Origin: Pedomonas sp051304405
GTDB lineage: Bacteria > Pseudomonadota > Alphaproteobacteria > Sphingomonadales > Sphingomonadaceae
Reading direction: 5' to 3'
Assembly (NCBI RefSeq): GCF_051304405.1
Contig: NZ_JBPPGG010000004.1
Span: 186,001 to 250,000, forward strand
Length of the DNA stretch: 64,000 nucleotides
In this document: piece after piece, positions 1-7,886 of the stretch
Position numbering within the stretch: position 1 is the first letter of the stretch
Layout: each line of letters starts with the position of its first letter
Program-made: the position numbers and the translations under genes
Notes under the pieces: model-generated
The model's input: the letters and a program-made list of their open reading frames with translations, nothing else
Told to the model about the DNA's origin: nothing
Database searches by the model: none

Positions 1-303
1 GGTCTCGGCCACCTCGTAGGTGAAGATTCCGCACACTCCCACGCCGCGCTGGTGCACGTGCATCATGATGCGGGTGGCGTCTTCCGCCGACATGCGGAAG
101 AAGCGCTGGAGGACGTGGACGACGAACTCCATGGGGGTATAGTCGTCGTTCAGCATCAAGACCTTGTACATGGACGGCTTGCGGGTCCGGGTCTTGGTCT
201 GGGCGATGACGCCGGTCCCGATCTGGCCGTCGTCCTCATGGTCCCGGTCGGAATCCGGGCCCATGTGGATCAGTCCTGCCTGGGTCCAGTCTGCTACCAT
301 CAT
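1..303 (-). CDS. clpS: ATP-dependent Clp protease adaptor ClpS (3' end outside window)
   Basis: ClpS delivers N-degron substrates to the ClpAP protease in the cytoplasm. The visible 101 codons carry the family core: a disordered N-terminal tail, then the MYKVLMLNDDYTPMEFV block and the MHVHQRGVGVCGIFTYEVAE block that form the N-end-rule binding pocket and the ClpA contact. The gene runs off the window start, so the last residues and any clpA downstream are not seen. The start is ambiguous: ATG ATG at 303/300, or an ATG at 321 that directly follows an in-frame TAA; none has a strong Shine-Dalgarno sequence. A phasin gene lies upstream on the same strand. Family assignment is secure; the start is not. 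Confidence 0.93.
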   Translation of the reverse strand, partial: MMVADWTQAGLIHMGPDSDRDHEDDGQIGTGVIAQTKTRTRKPSMYKVLMLNDDYTPMEFVVHVLQRFFRMSAEDATRIMMHVHQRGVGVCGIFTYEVAET

Positions 304-458
304 GCCTCTCACGTCGCGCATTTACCGAGGGCGGAATGCTCCGGCTGCTGGCGGTCCAGCGGCCTCGGCCCCATACCCTTTCTCCTTTTGATTCTAAAGA
401 TAGTCCACCGGGGGCAGCATCGGAAGAGGGTTGCCCGGCGAACCGCCCCGGCCCCCGG

Positions 459-484
459 CCGGCAACGTCAACCGGCAACGTCAA
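459..484. repeat. 13-bp tandem duplication in the phasin-clpS gap
   Basis: Two exact copies of CCGGCAACGTCAA lie head to tail and are followed by a run of eight G. They sit in the 299-bp interval between clpS and the phasin gene, which otherwise shows no gene, promoter or hairpin that I would defend. Confidence 0.8.
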
Positions 485-602
485 CCGGGGGGGGCGGCGG
501 GGTCCGCGCCATAGATGGCGCTTCCGCCGCCCGATTCCAGAGGCCGGGGGAGTAATGGTTGTACGCGCGCGAGGGTCGCGTGAGGTGAGGGGCGCGCCGG
601 GG

Positions 603-1067
603 TCAGGCGGCGCGGGGGGCGGCCGGTTCCGCGGCGCGGCTCGCCTGCTCGAAGGCGGTGGCCCAGCGGTTGGCCAGCGGCTCGGTCACGTCGCTGGCGA
701 TCTTGAGGCCGAGTTCGGTCGCCCGCGAGGCTTCCGTCACCATCAGGTCGAACTGCTCCTTGAGCACCGCCTGCTGCCGGTCGGCGAAGGTCTTGGGGTC
801 GGCGGCGTCGGCAAGGCGGCGCGCGGCCTCGCTCGAGTGGGCCATGGCCCGCTCGGAGGCATCCGCCGCCGCGCGGGAGAGGTCGCCGAAGCCGCGAATG
901 GCGGCGCGGCCGGACTCGAGAAACGCCGTCATGTTCTCCTGCGACATGCGGGTCATGGCGGCCAACTGCTGGAAGGCGGACTCCATGCGGGGCTGCCACT
1001 GCTCCGCCACCGCCTCGAAGCTGGAGGCGAGGGTCTCACCGAAGGTGGGTCGGTTCGCGTTGTTCAT
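603..1067 (-). CDS. phasin family protein
   Basis: Phasins are small amphipathic proteins that coat polyhydroxyalkanoate granules. This 154-residue protein is almost entirely helical by composition, rich in Ala, Glu and Gln, with no signal peptide or membrane segment. It has the layout of the phasin family: a short N-terminus, a long amphipathic helix region (about 20-140) with phrases such as FGDLSRAAADASERAMA, and an Ala/Pro-rich tail. An AGGAG-type site precedes the ATG. It lies upstream of clpS on the same strand, and TGC-rich dyads resembling PhaR operators lie in its upstream region. Presence implies PHA storage, but no PHA synthase is in the window. Confidence 0.88.
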   Translation of the reverse strand: MNNANRPTFGETLASSFEAVAEQWQPRMESAFQQLAAMTRMSQENMTAFLESGRAAIRGFGDLSRAAADASERAMAHSSEAARRLADAADPKTFADRQQAVLKEQFDLMVTEASRATELGLKIASDVTEPLANRWATAFEQASRAAEPAAPRAA

Positions 1068-1193
1068 CGTGCCTGCTCCTTTGCAGATCGGGGCGCAGAT
1101 TGGGGGCGTCCGGCCGGGGGAGGTCCGCCGGGTTCGAACTCACGCCTGGGGGGCGGGACGCAACGCACGCCACAGACCACGACGCCGACAAAT

Positions 1194-1205
1194 GCTGCAT
1201 TGCAA
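1194..1205. promoter_or_regulatory. candidate PhaR-type operator upstream of the phasin gene
   Basis: The 312-bp gap between the phasin gene and pgm contains TGCTGCATTGCAA, in which CTGC-N3-GCAA matches the TGC-rich CTGC-N3-GCAG motif described for PhaR, the repressor of phasin genes in Paracoccus and Rhodobacter, with one mismatch. A second TGC/GCA-rich stretch, GGTGCAGCA, lies near 1255-1264. Placement about 125 bp before the phasin start suits a repressor site. This is motif matching by eye. Nothing else is seen in the gap. Confidence 0.4.
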
Positions 1206-1379
1206 CATAAGTTGGCAGATAGGTGATTCGACGGGCCGTTTCAAGTCTGTTGTGCGGTGCAGCAAATTATTCGGAAAAGGCTTGCCGCCAAACGGAAGGG
1301 CCGCGCCCTGCGGGAGGACGCGGCCCTGTCGGTTATCGGCTGTGGCGGCCGGGGCGGATCAGTGCCCCGGGGGCCAGGC

Positions 1380-2759
1380 TCAGTGGTTCGCTTCCACCGG
1401 CGTGATGCCGCTGGCGGCGAGCTGGTCGGTGATGGTCTGCTTCAGCCGCTCGAGCGCCTCGGGGCTTGTGGCCTCGGCGCGGGCCACCAGCACCGCCTGG
1501 GTGTTGGAGGCGCGCAGCAGCCACCAGCCGTCGGGCGTGGTGACGCGGGCGCCGTCGGTCTCGTTGACGGTGGCGCCTTCCGCGCGCAGCCGCTCCAGCA
1601 CCTCGGCCACCACGGCGAACTTGCGCTCCTCCGGGCAGGCGAAGCGCATCTCCGGCGTGTTGATCATGGCGGGCATTGCGCTCTTGAGCGCGGTCAGGCT
1701 GCCGCCCAGATGGTGCACCGCCTGGATGAGGCGCACGCTGGCGTAGAGCGCGTCGTCGAAGCCGTAGTAGTCGTGGGCGAAGAACACATGGCCGCTCATC
1801 TCGCCCGCCAGCGGGCTGCCCACCTCCTTCATCTTGGCCTTGATGAGCGAGTGGCCGGTCTTCCACATCAGCGGCGTGCCGCCCAGTTCGGCCACGCGGT
1901 CGAACAGCGCCTTGCTGGCCTTCACGTCGGCGATGATGGTGGCCCCCGGCACCGCCTTCAGCACGTCCTCCGCCAGGATGGCGAGGAGCTGGTCGCCCCA
2001 GACGATGCGGCCCTCGCCGTCGATCGCGCCGATGCGGTCGCCGTCGCCGTCGAAGGCGAGGCCGAAGTCCAGCGTCTCGCGCGCCACCGCCGCCCGCAGG
2101 TCGGCGAGGTTGGCCTCGACGGTCGGGTCCGGGTGGTGGTTGGGGAAGGTGCCGTCCACCCGGGTGTGCAGCAGCACGTGGCGGCCGGGCAGGCGCTTGG
2201 CCAGCTTCTCCACCACCGGCCCGGCCGCGCCGTTGCCCGCGTCCCAGGCGATGTTGTAGGCGCCGCCGGAGAAATTCTGCACCAGCCGGTCAACGTACTG
2301 GTCCATGATGTCGATCTGCTCGGAGGTGCCGGCGTCGGTCTCCCAGTCCCCCGCCTCGGCCATGCGGCCCAGGTCCTGGATGTCCGGGCCGAAGAAGGGC
2401 GCGTGGCCCAGCATCATCTTGAAGCCGTTGTAGTTGGGCGGGTTGTGCGAGCCGGTCACCTGCACGCCGCCGTCCGCCTTCAGTGCGTGGACGGCGTAGT
2501 AGAGCATGGGCGTCGGCCCCAGCCCGATGCGGATCACGTCGACGCCCGCCGAGGTGAGGCCATCCACCAGCGCCGCCTCCAGCATGGGCGAGGAGAGGCG
2601 GCCGTCGTAGCCGACCACCACGCGGCTGCCCCCGTTGCGGCGCACGCGGGTGCCGAAGCCCCGGCCGAGCGCCCGGGCGTCGTCCTCGGTCAGGGTTTCG
2701 CCGATGATGCCGCGCACGTCGTATTCGCGCAGGGTGGTGGGGTGAAAGCGGTGAGCCAT
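1380..2759 (-). CDS. phosphomannomutase/phosphoglucomutase
   Basis: Alpha-D-phosphohexomutase (AlgC/PGM-PMM type), interconverting hexose 1- and 6-phosphates for polysaccharide and LPS precursors. Family signatures are all present: the active-site serine loop TGSHNPPNYNGFKM near residue 104, the metal loop DGDGDR in the middle third, the sugar-binding GEMSGH loop, and the C-terminal phosphate-binding domain. At 459 residues it has the usual length. I chose the ATG at 2759 because GGAG lies nine bases upstream; an in-frame ATG at 2777 lacks this. No conspicuous promoter is visible. Substrate preference (mannose versus glucose) cannot be told from the sequence. Confidence 0.95.
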   Translation of the reverse strand: MAHRFHPTTLREYDVRGIIGETLTEDDARALGRGFGTRVRRNGGSRVVVGYDGRLSSPMLEAALVDGLTSAGVDVIRIGLGPTPMLYYAVHALKADGGVQVTGSHNPPNYNGFKMMLGHAPFFGPDIQDLGRMAEAGDWETDAGTSEQIDIMDQYVDRLVQNFSGGAYNIAWDAGNGAAGPVVEKLAKRLPGRHVLLHTRVDGTFPNHHPDPTVEANLADLRAAVARETLDFGLAFDGDGDRIGAIDGEGRIVWGDQLLAILAEDVLKAVPGATIIADVKASKALFDRVAELGGTPLMWKTGHSLIKAKMKEVGSPLAGEMSGHVFFAHDYYGFDDALYASVRLIQAVHHLGGSLTALKSAMPAMINTPEMRFACPEERKFAVVAEVLERLRAEGATVNETDGARVTTPDGWWLLRASNTQAVLVARAEATSPEALERLKQTITDQLAASGITPVEANH

Positions 2760-2808
2760 GAACCACGTCTCCAGCAAAAGAACAGGATAAAGCCGTCAGG
2801 AAAGGGCG

Positions 2809-3297
2809 TTACAGGCGATCCGTCTTGCGCAGCAGGATGTCCCGCGCCTGGTTGATCTTGGCGGCCAGATAGTCGCTGCCGCCGCGATCCGGGTGAACCA
2901 GCCGCATGAGGCGCTTGTGCGCCGCCAGAATGGCGTCCCTGTCCGCGCCGGGCTCAAGGCCCAGAATCGCATAGGCCTCCTCCTCGCCGGTGACCGGAGC
3001 GCGCTGGCCGGGGGCGCTGCGCGGCCCCGCGCCGGGCTGGCCGCCGGCCGCCCCGATCCGGTCGATCATTCCCTTGATCCAACGATACCGCCCATATAGG
3101 GCCAGCGCGCCCGTTGCAAAGGCGGCGGCCCCCGGAAGCTGGCCCCGGACCAGCAGCCAGACCGCAACCAGCAGGCAGAGAACCGCCAGTAGCCCGAGGC
3201 CGGTCCAGCGCAGGTTGCGCGGCGCGGTGTTCAGCCCCCACCGGCCCACGGCCCACAGCAGGACAAGGACGAGCAGGCCCAGCAGCAGCCAGGGCAC
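2809..3297 (-). CDS. membrane-anchored DnaJ-domain protein
   Basis: A 162-residue protein with hydrophobic segments at about 1-17 and 31-50 and a possible third near 55-72, then a short linker and a C-terminal J domain (about 105-162). The J domain keeps the HPD signature in RLVHPDRGG, so it should stimulate an Hsp70 ATPase at the cytoplasmic face of the membrane. The arrangement (N-terminal anchor, J domain last) resembles the Tim14/Pam18-like bacterial proteins. The start is GTG, nine bases after the mipZ stop, which suggests cotranscription with mipZ. Partner and substrate are unknown. Confidence 0.85.
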   Translation of the reverse strand: MPWLLLGLLVLVLLWAVGRWGLNTAPRNLRWTGLGLLAVLCLLVAVWLLVRGQLPGAAAFATGALALYGRYRWIKGMIDRIGAAGGQPGAGPRSAPGQRAPVTGEEEAYAILGLEPGADRDAILAAHKRLMRLVHPDRGGSDYLAAKINQARDILLRKTDRL

Positions 3298-3306
3298 GGC
3301 GCGGCC

Positions 3307-4209
3307 TTAGGCCAGCGCGGCAGCGGGCGCCGCCGAATCGGCGGCCGCGTCCGCCGGGGCCGCCTCCGGCCCGGTGGCGGTGCCCCCGGTGGCGGTCGCG
3401 ATCCGGTTGCCCTCCGCGTCGAACATGGGCAGCTTCAGCTCCAGGAGCAGGTCGCGCACCTCCTGACGGGCGGCCACCTGGCTCATGGTCATGCTGCCCT
3501 CGGTCTTGGTGACGTTGCGCAGGTCGAGCAGCGTCAGGCCCTTGGGGAACAGCTCGCGGAAGATCACACGCTCGGAGAGACCCGGCGCCAGCCGGAAGCC
3601 GATGCGCTTGGACAGCTCCGCCAGCGCGCCCGCCACGCGGCGCATGTTGCGCGCTTCCAGATGGGACATGCGGTTGCGCAGCACCACCCAGTCGATGGAG
3701 CCGCCGTCGCGCTTGGCGCGGGCCTTGCGCGACTGCCACACCAGTTCGGAATAGAAGCTGGGGCGGGTCACCTTGTGGGTGTCCGCATCCACCTGGCCGA
3801 GCAGGTCGAAGTCGATGAAGCTGTCGTTCATCGGGGTGATGAGCGTGTCGGCGTGGGAGTGGGCCACGCGGGAGAGCACGCTGTCGCGGCCCGGGCAGTC
3901 GATGACGATCACGTCCTTGGTCTCGGCCCACGCCGCCAGCTGGGCCTCCAGCTTGGCCCGGTCCTCCTCCTCCGTCGAGTCCTGCATGACGACGGTTTCG
4001 GGCTCCACCAGCTTGAGGCCGTGCTTCCTGTTGTAGTTGGCCCGGTTCTCCAGATAGCGGGCAAAGCTGCGCTGGCGGCCGTCGAGGTCGATCGCGCCGA
4101 CGCTGAGACCGGCGTAAAGCAGGGCAACGGCAATGTGGACGGCGGTGGTCGATTTGCCCGATCCGCCCTTCTCATTGCCCAGAACGATGATGTGCGCGCG
4201 CGTTGCCAT
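3307..4209 (-). CDS. mipZ: division-plane positioning ATPase MipZ
   Basis: MipZ is a ParA/MinD-family P-loop ATPase that forms a gradient from the ParB-bound poles and keeps FtsZ at midcell in alphaproteobacteria lacking Min. The protein opens with HIIVLGNEKGGSGKSTTAVH, the deviant Walker A that marks MipZ, followed by the GAIDLDGRQRSFARYLENR block, the VIDCPGRDS Walker B region and TLITPMNDSFIDFDLLG, all diagnostic of MipZ rather than ParA. It is 300 residues; the Ala/Pro-rich last 35 are unique tail. It is divergent from panC across a 93-bp gap with two GAGTC (CcrM-type) sites, compatible with cell-cycle control. Confidence 0.95.
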   Translation of the reverse strand: MATRAHIIVLGNEKGGSGKSTTAVHIAVALLYAGLSVGAIDLDGRQRSFARYLENRANYNRKHGLKLVEPETVVMQDSTEEEDRAKLEAQLAAWAETKDVIVIDCPGRDSVLSRVAHSHADTLITPMNDSFIDFDLLGQVDADTHKVTRPSFYSELVWQSRKARAKRDGGSIDWVVLRNRMSHLEARNMRRVAGALAELSKRIGFRLAPGLSERVIFRELFPKGLTLLDLRNVTKTEGSMTMSQVAARQEVRDLLLELKLPMFDAEGNRIATATGGTATGPEAAPADAAADSAAPAAALA

Positions 4210-4243
4210 GAATATTTGTCCTGTACGAACCTACTTGATTTGA

Positions 4244-4267
4244 CCGCTGTTTGTGCCGACACAGCGG
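4244..4267. promoter_or_regulatory. inverted repeat in the mipZ-panC divergent promoter region
   Basis: A perfect 7-bp inverted repeat, CCGCTGT and ACAGCGG, is separated by 10 bases. It lies between the two divergent start codons. Two GAGTC sites (4271-4275 and 4289-4293), targets of a CcrM-type methyltransferase, flank it on the panC side. It could be an operator or the stem of a 5' leader; the sequence does not decide. Confidence 0.45.
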
Positions 4268-4302
4268 ACGGAGTCAATGACAGGCCGGGAGTCGAACCAG
4301 CC

Positions 4303-5157
4303 ATGCACGGGTTGAAGATCGTCCGCACCGTGGCGGACCTGCGCGAGACGGTAAACGACTGGCGCAAGGCCGGGCTGCGGATTGCGCTGGTGCCCACCAT
4401 GGGAGCGCTGCATCAGGGTCATCTCTCCCTCGTTGAGGCCGCCAGGGCCCGGGCCGATCGCGTTGTAGCAAGTATCTTCGTCAATCCGAAGCAGTTCGGA
4501 GTTAACGAAGACTTAAGCCGCTATCCGCGCCAGGAAGCGCGCGATGCCGAGCTGCTGGACGGCGCCGGCTGCCACCTGCTGTTCGCGCCGACCGTGGAGG
4601 AAATGTACCCGGCCGGATTCGCCACCTCCATCAGCGTCACGGGCGTGTCGGAGGGTCTGTGCGGCGCCGCGCGCCCGGGCCACTTCGACGGCGTGGCGCT
4701 GGTCGTCACCAAGCTGCTCAACATGGCGCGGCCGGACATCGCCATCTTCGGCGAGAAGGATTATCAGCAGCTCGCCGTCATCCGCCGGTTCGTCGAGGAC
4801 CTGAACATCGGCGTCGAGATCATCGGCGCGCCCATCGTGCGCGAGGCGGACGGCCTCGCCATGTCCTCCCGCAACGTCTACCTGAGCGAGGCCGAGCGGG
4901 CCATCGCCAGCGCCCTGCCGAAGACGCTCACCCGCGTGCGCGACCAGATCGCGGGCGGCGCGGACGTGGCCTCGGCACTGGCCGACGGCGTGCGGGACCT
5001 GCTGGCCGCGGGCTTCGCCTCGGTGGATTACCTGGAGCTGCGCGACGCCCGCACCCTTGAGCCCCTGCAGACGCTGGACCGGGAGGCGCGGCTGTTCGTG
5101 GCGGCCCGCGTCGGCACCACCCGCCTGATCGACAACCTGCCGGTGCGGCCGCTCTGA
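4303..5157 (+). CDS. panC: pantothenate synthetase
   Basis: Condenses pantoate with beta-alanine using ATP, the last step of pantothenate (coenzyme A) synthesis. The 284-residue protein matches family length and shows the nucleotidyltransferase signatures: VPTMGALHQGHLSL with the HIGH-like HQGH, SIFVNPKQFG, the pantoate loop around GAARPGHFDGV, FGEKDYQQLAVIRR, and the KMSKS-equivalent AMSSRN. The frame is open further upstream, but the ATG at 4303 gives the conserved N-terminus. No panB is adjacent, so the pathway is split in this genome. It stands alone on the plus strand. Confidence 0.97.
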   Translation: MHGLKIVRTVADLRETVNDWRKAGLRIALVPTMGALHQGHLSLVEAARARADRVVASIFVNPKQFGVNEDLSRYPRQEARDAELLDGAGCHLLFAPTVEEMYPAGFATSISVTGVSEGLCGAARPGHFDGVALVVTKLLNMARPDIAIFGEKDYQQLAVIRRFVEDLNIGVEIIGAPIVREADGLAMSSRNVYLSEAERAIASALPKTLTRVRDQIAGGADVASALADGVRDLLAAGFASVDYLELRDARTLEPLQTLDREARLFVAARVGTTRLIDNLPVRPL

Positions 5158-5238
5158 GCGGCCCCGCCGGGCCGGAATATCCACACTATTGTGGCAATCC
5201 GTCTTGGGGTGAAGGCGGATGCAGGTTATGCTGCGCCG

Positions 5239-5260
5239 TTAACCATTTATTTTTAACCAT
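5239..5260. repeat. direct repeat TTAACCAT upstream of the Sel1 gene
   Basis: Two exact TTAACCAT octamers with a 14-bp period stand in an AT-rich patch about 95 bp before the Sel1 protein start. The spacing does not fit the CtrA consensus (TTAA-N7-TTAA), so I treat it only as a possible regulatory patch in the panC-Sel1 interval. Confidence 0.35.
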
Positions 5261-5353
5261 ACTGAGAAAAAGGGGGCGGGCGCGGCGGTAACGCCGCCGC
5301 CGAGTTGTGTGGCGTCCGGTTGCCAAACCAACACGCAGCTTTGGAGACGTGCA

Positions 5354-5686
5354 ATGCCAGGGATGAATCCATCCGCCATTGCCAGCCCTGCGGCCGCCTC
5401 CGCCCGTTCGCCCGAATCCACGCGCAGCGGGACGGTGGAGCGTCTGCTGGCCGCCGCACGGCGCGGCGAGGCGCAGGCCTATTACGATCTGGGCACAGCC
5501 TATGCGCTGGGAGAGGGTGTGGACATCGACCTTGTCGAGGCGCACCGCTGGTACAATCTGGCCGCGCTGGCCGGCATCCGGGGCGCGCTCGATGAGCGGG
5601 CCGCGCTGGCGGCGGACATGAGCCCCGCCGAAATCGCCGAGGCCCAGCGCCGCGCGCGGGAATGGCTGGCGGCCATCGGGAACTAG
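5354..5686 (+). CDS. small Sel1-like repeat protein
   Basis: A 110-residue protein. The centre (about 30-75) is a Sel1/TPR-like repeat: EAQAYYDLGTAYALGEG followed by DIDLVEAHRWYNLAALAG, the typical second-helix phrase of Sel1 units. Such proteins serve as protein-binding scaffolds; this one has a single clear repeat. No signal peptide is convincing. I took the ATG at 5354 because GGAG stands eight bases ahead; the frame is open to 5309. The 3' end carries an 18-bp degenerate tandem duplication that begins just before the stop codon. Partner unknown. Confidence 0.8.
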   Translation: MPGMNPSAIASPAAASARSPESTRSGTVERLLAAARRGEAQAYYDLGTAYALGEGVDIDLVEAHRWYNLAALAGIRGALDERAALAADMSPAEIAEAQRRAREWLAAIGN

Positions 5687-5721
5687 GGGCCCTTCGGGAA
5701 CCAGGGTCTATCTGGAACCAG
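5678..5721. repeat. 18-bp degenerate tandem duplication at the Sel1 gene stop
   Basis: The last coding triplets GGG AAC and the TAG stop are followed by two further degenerate copies of GGGAACYAGGG at 18-bp spacing (5678, 5696 and about 5714). The extra copies are non-coding. This resembles the post-stop duplications after motA, zur and dinB in this window. Confidence 0.6.
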
Positions 5722-5733
5722 TCCCCGCGACCC

Positions 5734-6918
5734 TCAATCGTGGTCGCCTTCGTCCTCACCCTCACCCGCGCTGCCGCCGCCCAGCGGGCCGCGCCGGAAG
5801 GGGGTGAAGTGGCCGAGGTATTCCATGCCCGCCGCCACCGCCCGGCGCTCCTGTTCGAGGAAGTTGGCCACGGCGCGGCGGAAGGCGGGATGGCGGATCC
5901 AGTGGGCGGAGAAGGTGGTGGTCGGCTCGTAGCCGCGCGCCAGCTTGTGCTCGCCCTGTGCGCCCGCCTCGACGCGCGCCAGGCCCCGGTCGATGGCCCA
6001 CGCGATGGCCTGGTAGTAGCAGACCTCGAAGTGCAGGCAGCCGTGATGCTCGGTCGCGCCCCAGTAGCGGCCGTAGAGCGTGTCCTGCCCGATGAGATTG
6101 AGCGCCCCCGCGACCGGCTTGCCCGCGCGGAAGGCCAGCACCAGCAGCACCTTGTCCGCCATGGTCCCGGCGAGGCGCGCAAAGGCGTCCCGGGTGAGGT
6201 AGGGGCGGCCCCACTTGCGTGCGCCGGTGTGCTGATAGAACCGCCACATGGCGTCCCAGTGCGCCTCCTCCAGTTCCGGCCCGGTGAGGCAGCGGATCTC
6301 CAGCCCGCTGGCGAGGGCGGTCTGCCGCTCCTTGCGGATGGCCTTGCGCTTGCGGGAGGCGAGCTGGTCGAGAAAATCCTGGAAGTCGCGGTAGCCCCGG
6401 TTCTGCCAGTGGAACTGCTGGTCGGTGCGGATGAGCCAGCCCGCCGCCTCGAACACCGGCACCTGCCCGGGCGCGATGAAGGTGGCGTGGGCGGAGGACA
6501 GCCCCGCCGCCTCCACCGCGTCGGCCGCGGCGTCCAGCAGCGCCGGTCCCGCCTGCGGGTCCGCCAGCAGCAGGCGCGGCCCCGGCACCGGCGTGAACGG
6601 CACGGCGATCTGCAGCTTGGGGTAATAGTCGCCCCCGGCGCGCTCGAAGGCGTCGGCCCAGCTGTGGTCGAACACATATTCGCCAAAGCTGTGGGACTTG
6701 AGATAGGCGGGCAGGATGCCGGCGATCTCCCCGCCGGCCGTGCGCGCCACCAGATGCCGGGGCGTCCAGCCGGTCTCGGCGCTGGCGCTGCCGCTCTCCT
6801 CCAGCGCGCGGAAGAAATCGTGATGCACCGTGGGGTTGGCGTCGCCCGCGCAGGCCTGCCAGTCGCGCGCCGGAATGGCGGAGACGCTGGCGGCCACCTC
6901 CAGTTTCAGCGCGCCCAT
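5734..6918 (-). CDS. FemAB-like GNAT-fold acyltransferase (COG3146/DUF482 family)
   Basis: A 394-residue protein of the GNAT/FemAB-like family often annotated as a peptidogalycan-type biosynthesis protein. Visible family blocks are HHDFFRALEESGS near residue 33, SYGEY-like KSHSFGEYVFDHSWADAFER, the KRKAIRKERQ basic helix, and the C-terminal GCLHFEVCYYQAIAWAID and HLARGYEP-like EHKLARGYEPTTT segment that form the acyl-CoA binding core. There is no signal peptide; an acidic tail ends the protein. It is the last gene of a minus-strand run after the GDPD-like gene, 24 bp apart, and the pair is commonly linked in alphaproteobacteria. The substrate of the family is not established. Confidence 0.87.
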   Translation of the reverse strand: MGALKLEVAASVSAIPARDWQACAGDANPTVHHDFFRALEESGSASAETGWTPRHLVARTAGGEIAGILPAYLKSHSFGEYVFDHSWADAFERAGGDYYPKLQIAVPFTPVPGPRLLLADPQAGPALLDAAADAVEAAGLSSAHATFIAPGQVPVFEAAGWLIRTDQQFHWQNRGYRDFQDFLDQLASRKRKAIRKERQTALASGLEIRCLTGPELEEAHWDAMWRFYQHTGARKWGRPYLTRDAFARLAGTMADKVLLVLAFRAGKPVAGALNLIGQDTLYGRYWGATEHHGCLHFEVCYYQAIAWAIDRGLARVEAGAQGEHKLARGYEPTTTFSAHWIRHPAFRRAVANFLEQERRAVAAGMEYLGHFTPFRRGPLGGGSAGEGEDEGDHD

Positions 6919-6942
6919 ACCCTCCCGCTCCCGGCTTCCGGC

Positions 6943-7779
6943 CTAGGGCCGGGCAGCGGCGACCGGCTGGCGCGCCGGGCGCGGCTGCGCCGGTGCGGCG
7001 GCCGGGATGGGGTGTTCCTCGAAGTCCTGGATGATGTTGTCGGCGTGGCACCGGGCGGCGGCCGCTTCCTCCGCCGTCCGCACGGAACAGGCCAGCACCG
7101 GCATGGACTGGCGGCGCAGCGTCTGCGCGAAATCGGACGGCAGGGCCCGGTGATCGAAGACGCAGAAATCGGGGTGGGCGCGGCGGAGCAGGACAGTGCG
7201 CCACAGGGTGGTGCGCTGCCACCAGGGCGTCCGCTTCGCACCTTCGAGGACGAGAAGGCCCCGGGCCACCCGGCGGGCGTGTTCGCCGAACCAGGCGACG
7301 ACGCGCGGGTTGGGCGAGAGGATGCCGAGAGGGCCGCCGTAGCCCTCCAGCGCGCGGCGGATGGCGAAGCACAGCGGCAGCGGGTCCTTCTGGGGCGCGC
7401 GGCTGGCGTCGATGAGCACGGGCGTGCGCCCGGCGATTTCCGGCAGCAGGCAGGAGAGCGACATGATCGTGCTGTTCGAGCCTCCAAGCTTCTGCCCCTG
7501 CAACCGGGCCGAGCCGTACTGGTGGACGTGCCCGCGCAGGGTCGTCAGGCGGTCGAGGGTGTCTTCCCCGAACACGATGGCGTCGCCATCGAAGGTCAGC
7601 TGCGCTTCCAGCACCACGCCGCAGCCGGCCTTGATGGCCTGCTCGATCGCTTCAAGGGAATGGCTCACCGCGCCGGTCTTCCCGGCCAGTCCGCCGCGCA
7701 CGAACGGTTGAGCCCTGAGCCACAACGCAAACTGCTGGGACAGCCTCTGTCTTGTCATCTCGCCTTGCAGACCATCCAT
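6943..7779 (-). CDS. glycerophosphodiester phosphodiesterase-fold protein lacking catalytic residues
   Basis: About 278 residues with the GDPD TIM-barrel framework: the phrase SLEAIEQAIKAGCGVVLEAQLTFDG aligns with the family's ENSLAAFERAIAAG..ELDVQLTADG, and IVFGEDTLDRLT aligns with VVFHDDTLDRLT. The family's first catalytic block, HRG, reads VRGG; ELD reads EAQ; and FHD reads FGE, so both catalytic histidines and one metal-ligand acid are gone. It is likely a pseudoenzyme rather than an active phosphodiesterase (inference). No signal peptide. The start could also be the ATG at 7758. It is in a minus-strand run with RidA upstream and the FemAB-like gene downstream. Confidence 0.75.
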   Translation of the reverse strand: MDGLQGEMTRQRLSQQFALWLRAQPFVRGGLAGKTGAVSHSLEAIEQAIKAGCGVVLEAQLTFDGDAIVFGEDTLDRLTTLRGHVHQYGSARLQGQKLGGSNSTIMSLSCLLPEIAGRTPVLIDASRAPQKDPLPLCFAIRRALEGYGGPLGILSPNPRVVAWFGEHARRVARGLLVLEGAKRTPWWQRTTLWRTVLLRRAHPDFCVFDHRALPSDFAQTLRRQSMPVLACSVRTAEEAAAARCHADNIIQDFEEHPIPAAAPAQPRPARQPVAAARP

Positions 7780-7886
7780 ACGCCTTTGCCGGTCCTGCGC
7801 ATGGACCGGCCTTACGCTTCTGCCGGTCCGGTGGCCCCGCCGCCGGGGGAGACGGCGGGGCCCGCCGGGTCAGTCAATCATTACCG

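Noticed and set aside
1130..1142. GGTTCGAACTC resembling a tRNA T-loop
   Set aside because: No acceptor, D or anticodon arms can be drawn around it; no tRNA is present there or elsewhere in the window.
5239..5260. TTAACCAT pair as a CtrA site
   Set aside because: The TTAA elements are ten bases apart, which does not fit the CtrA consensus.
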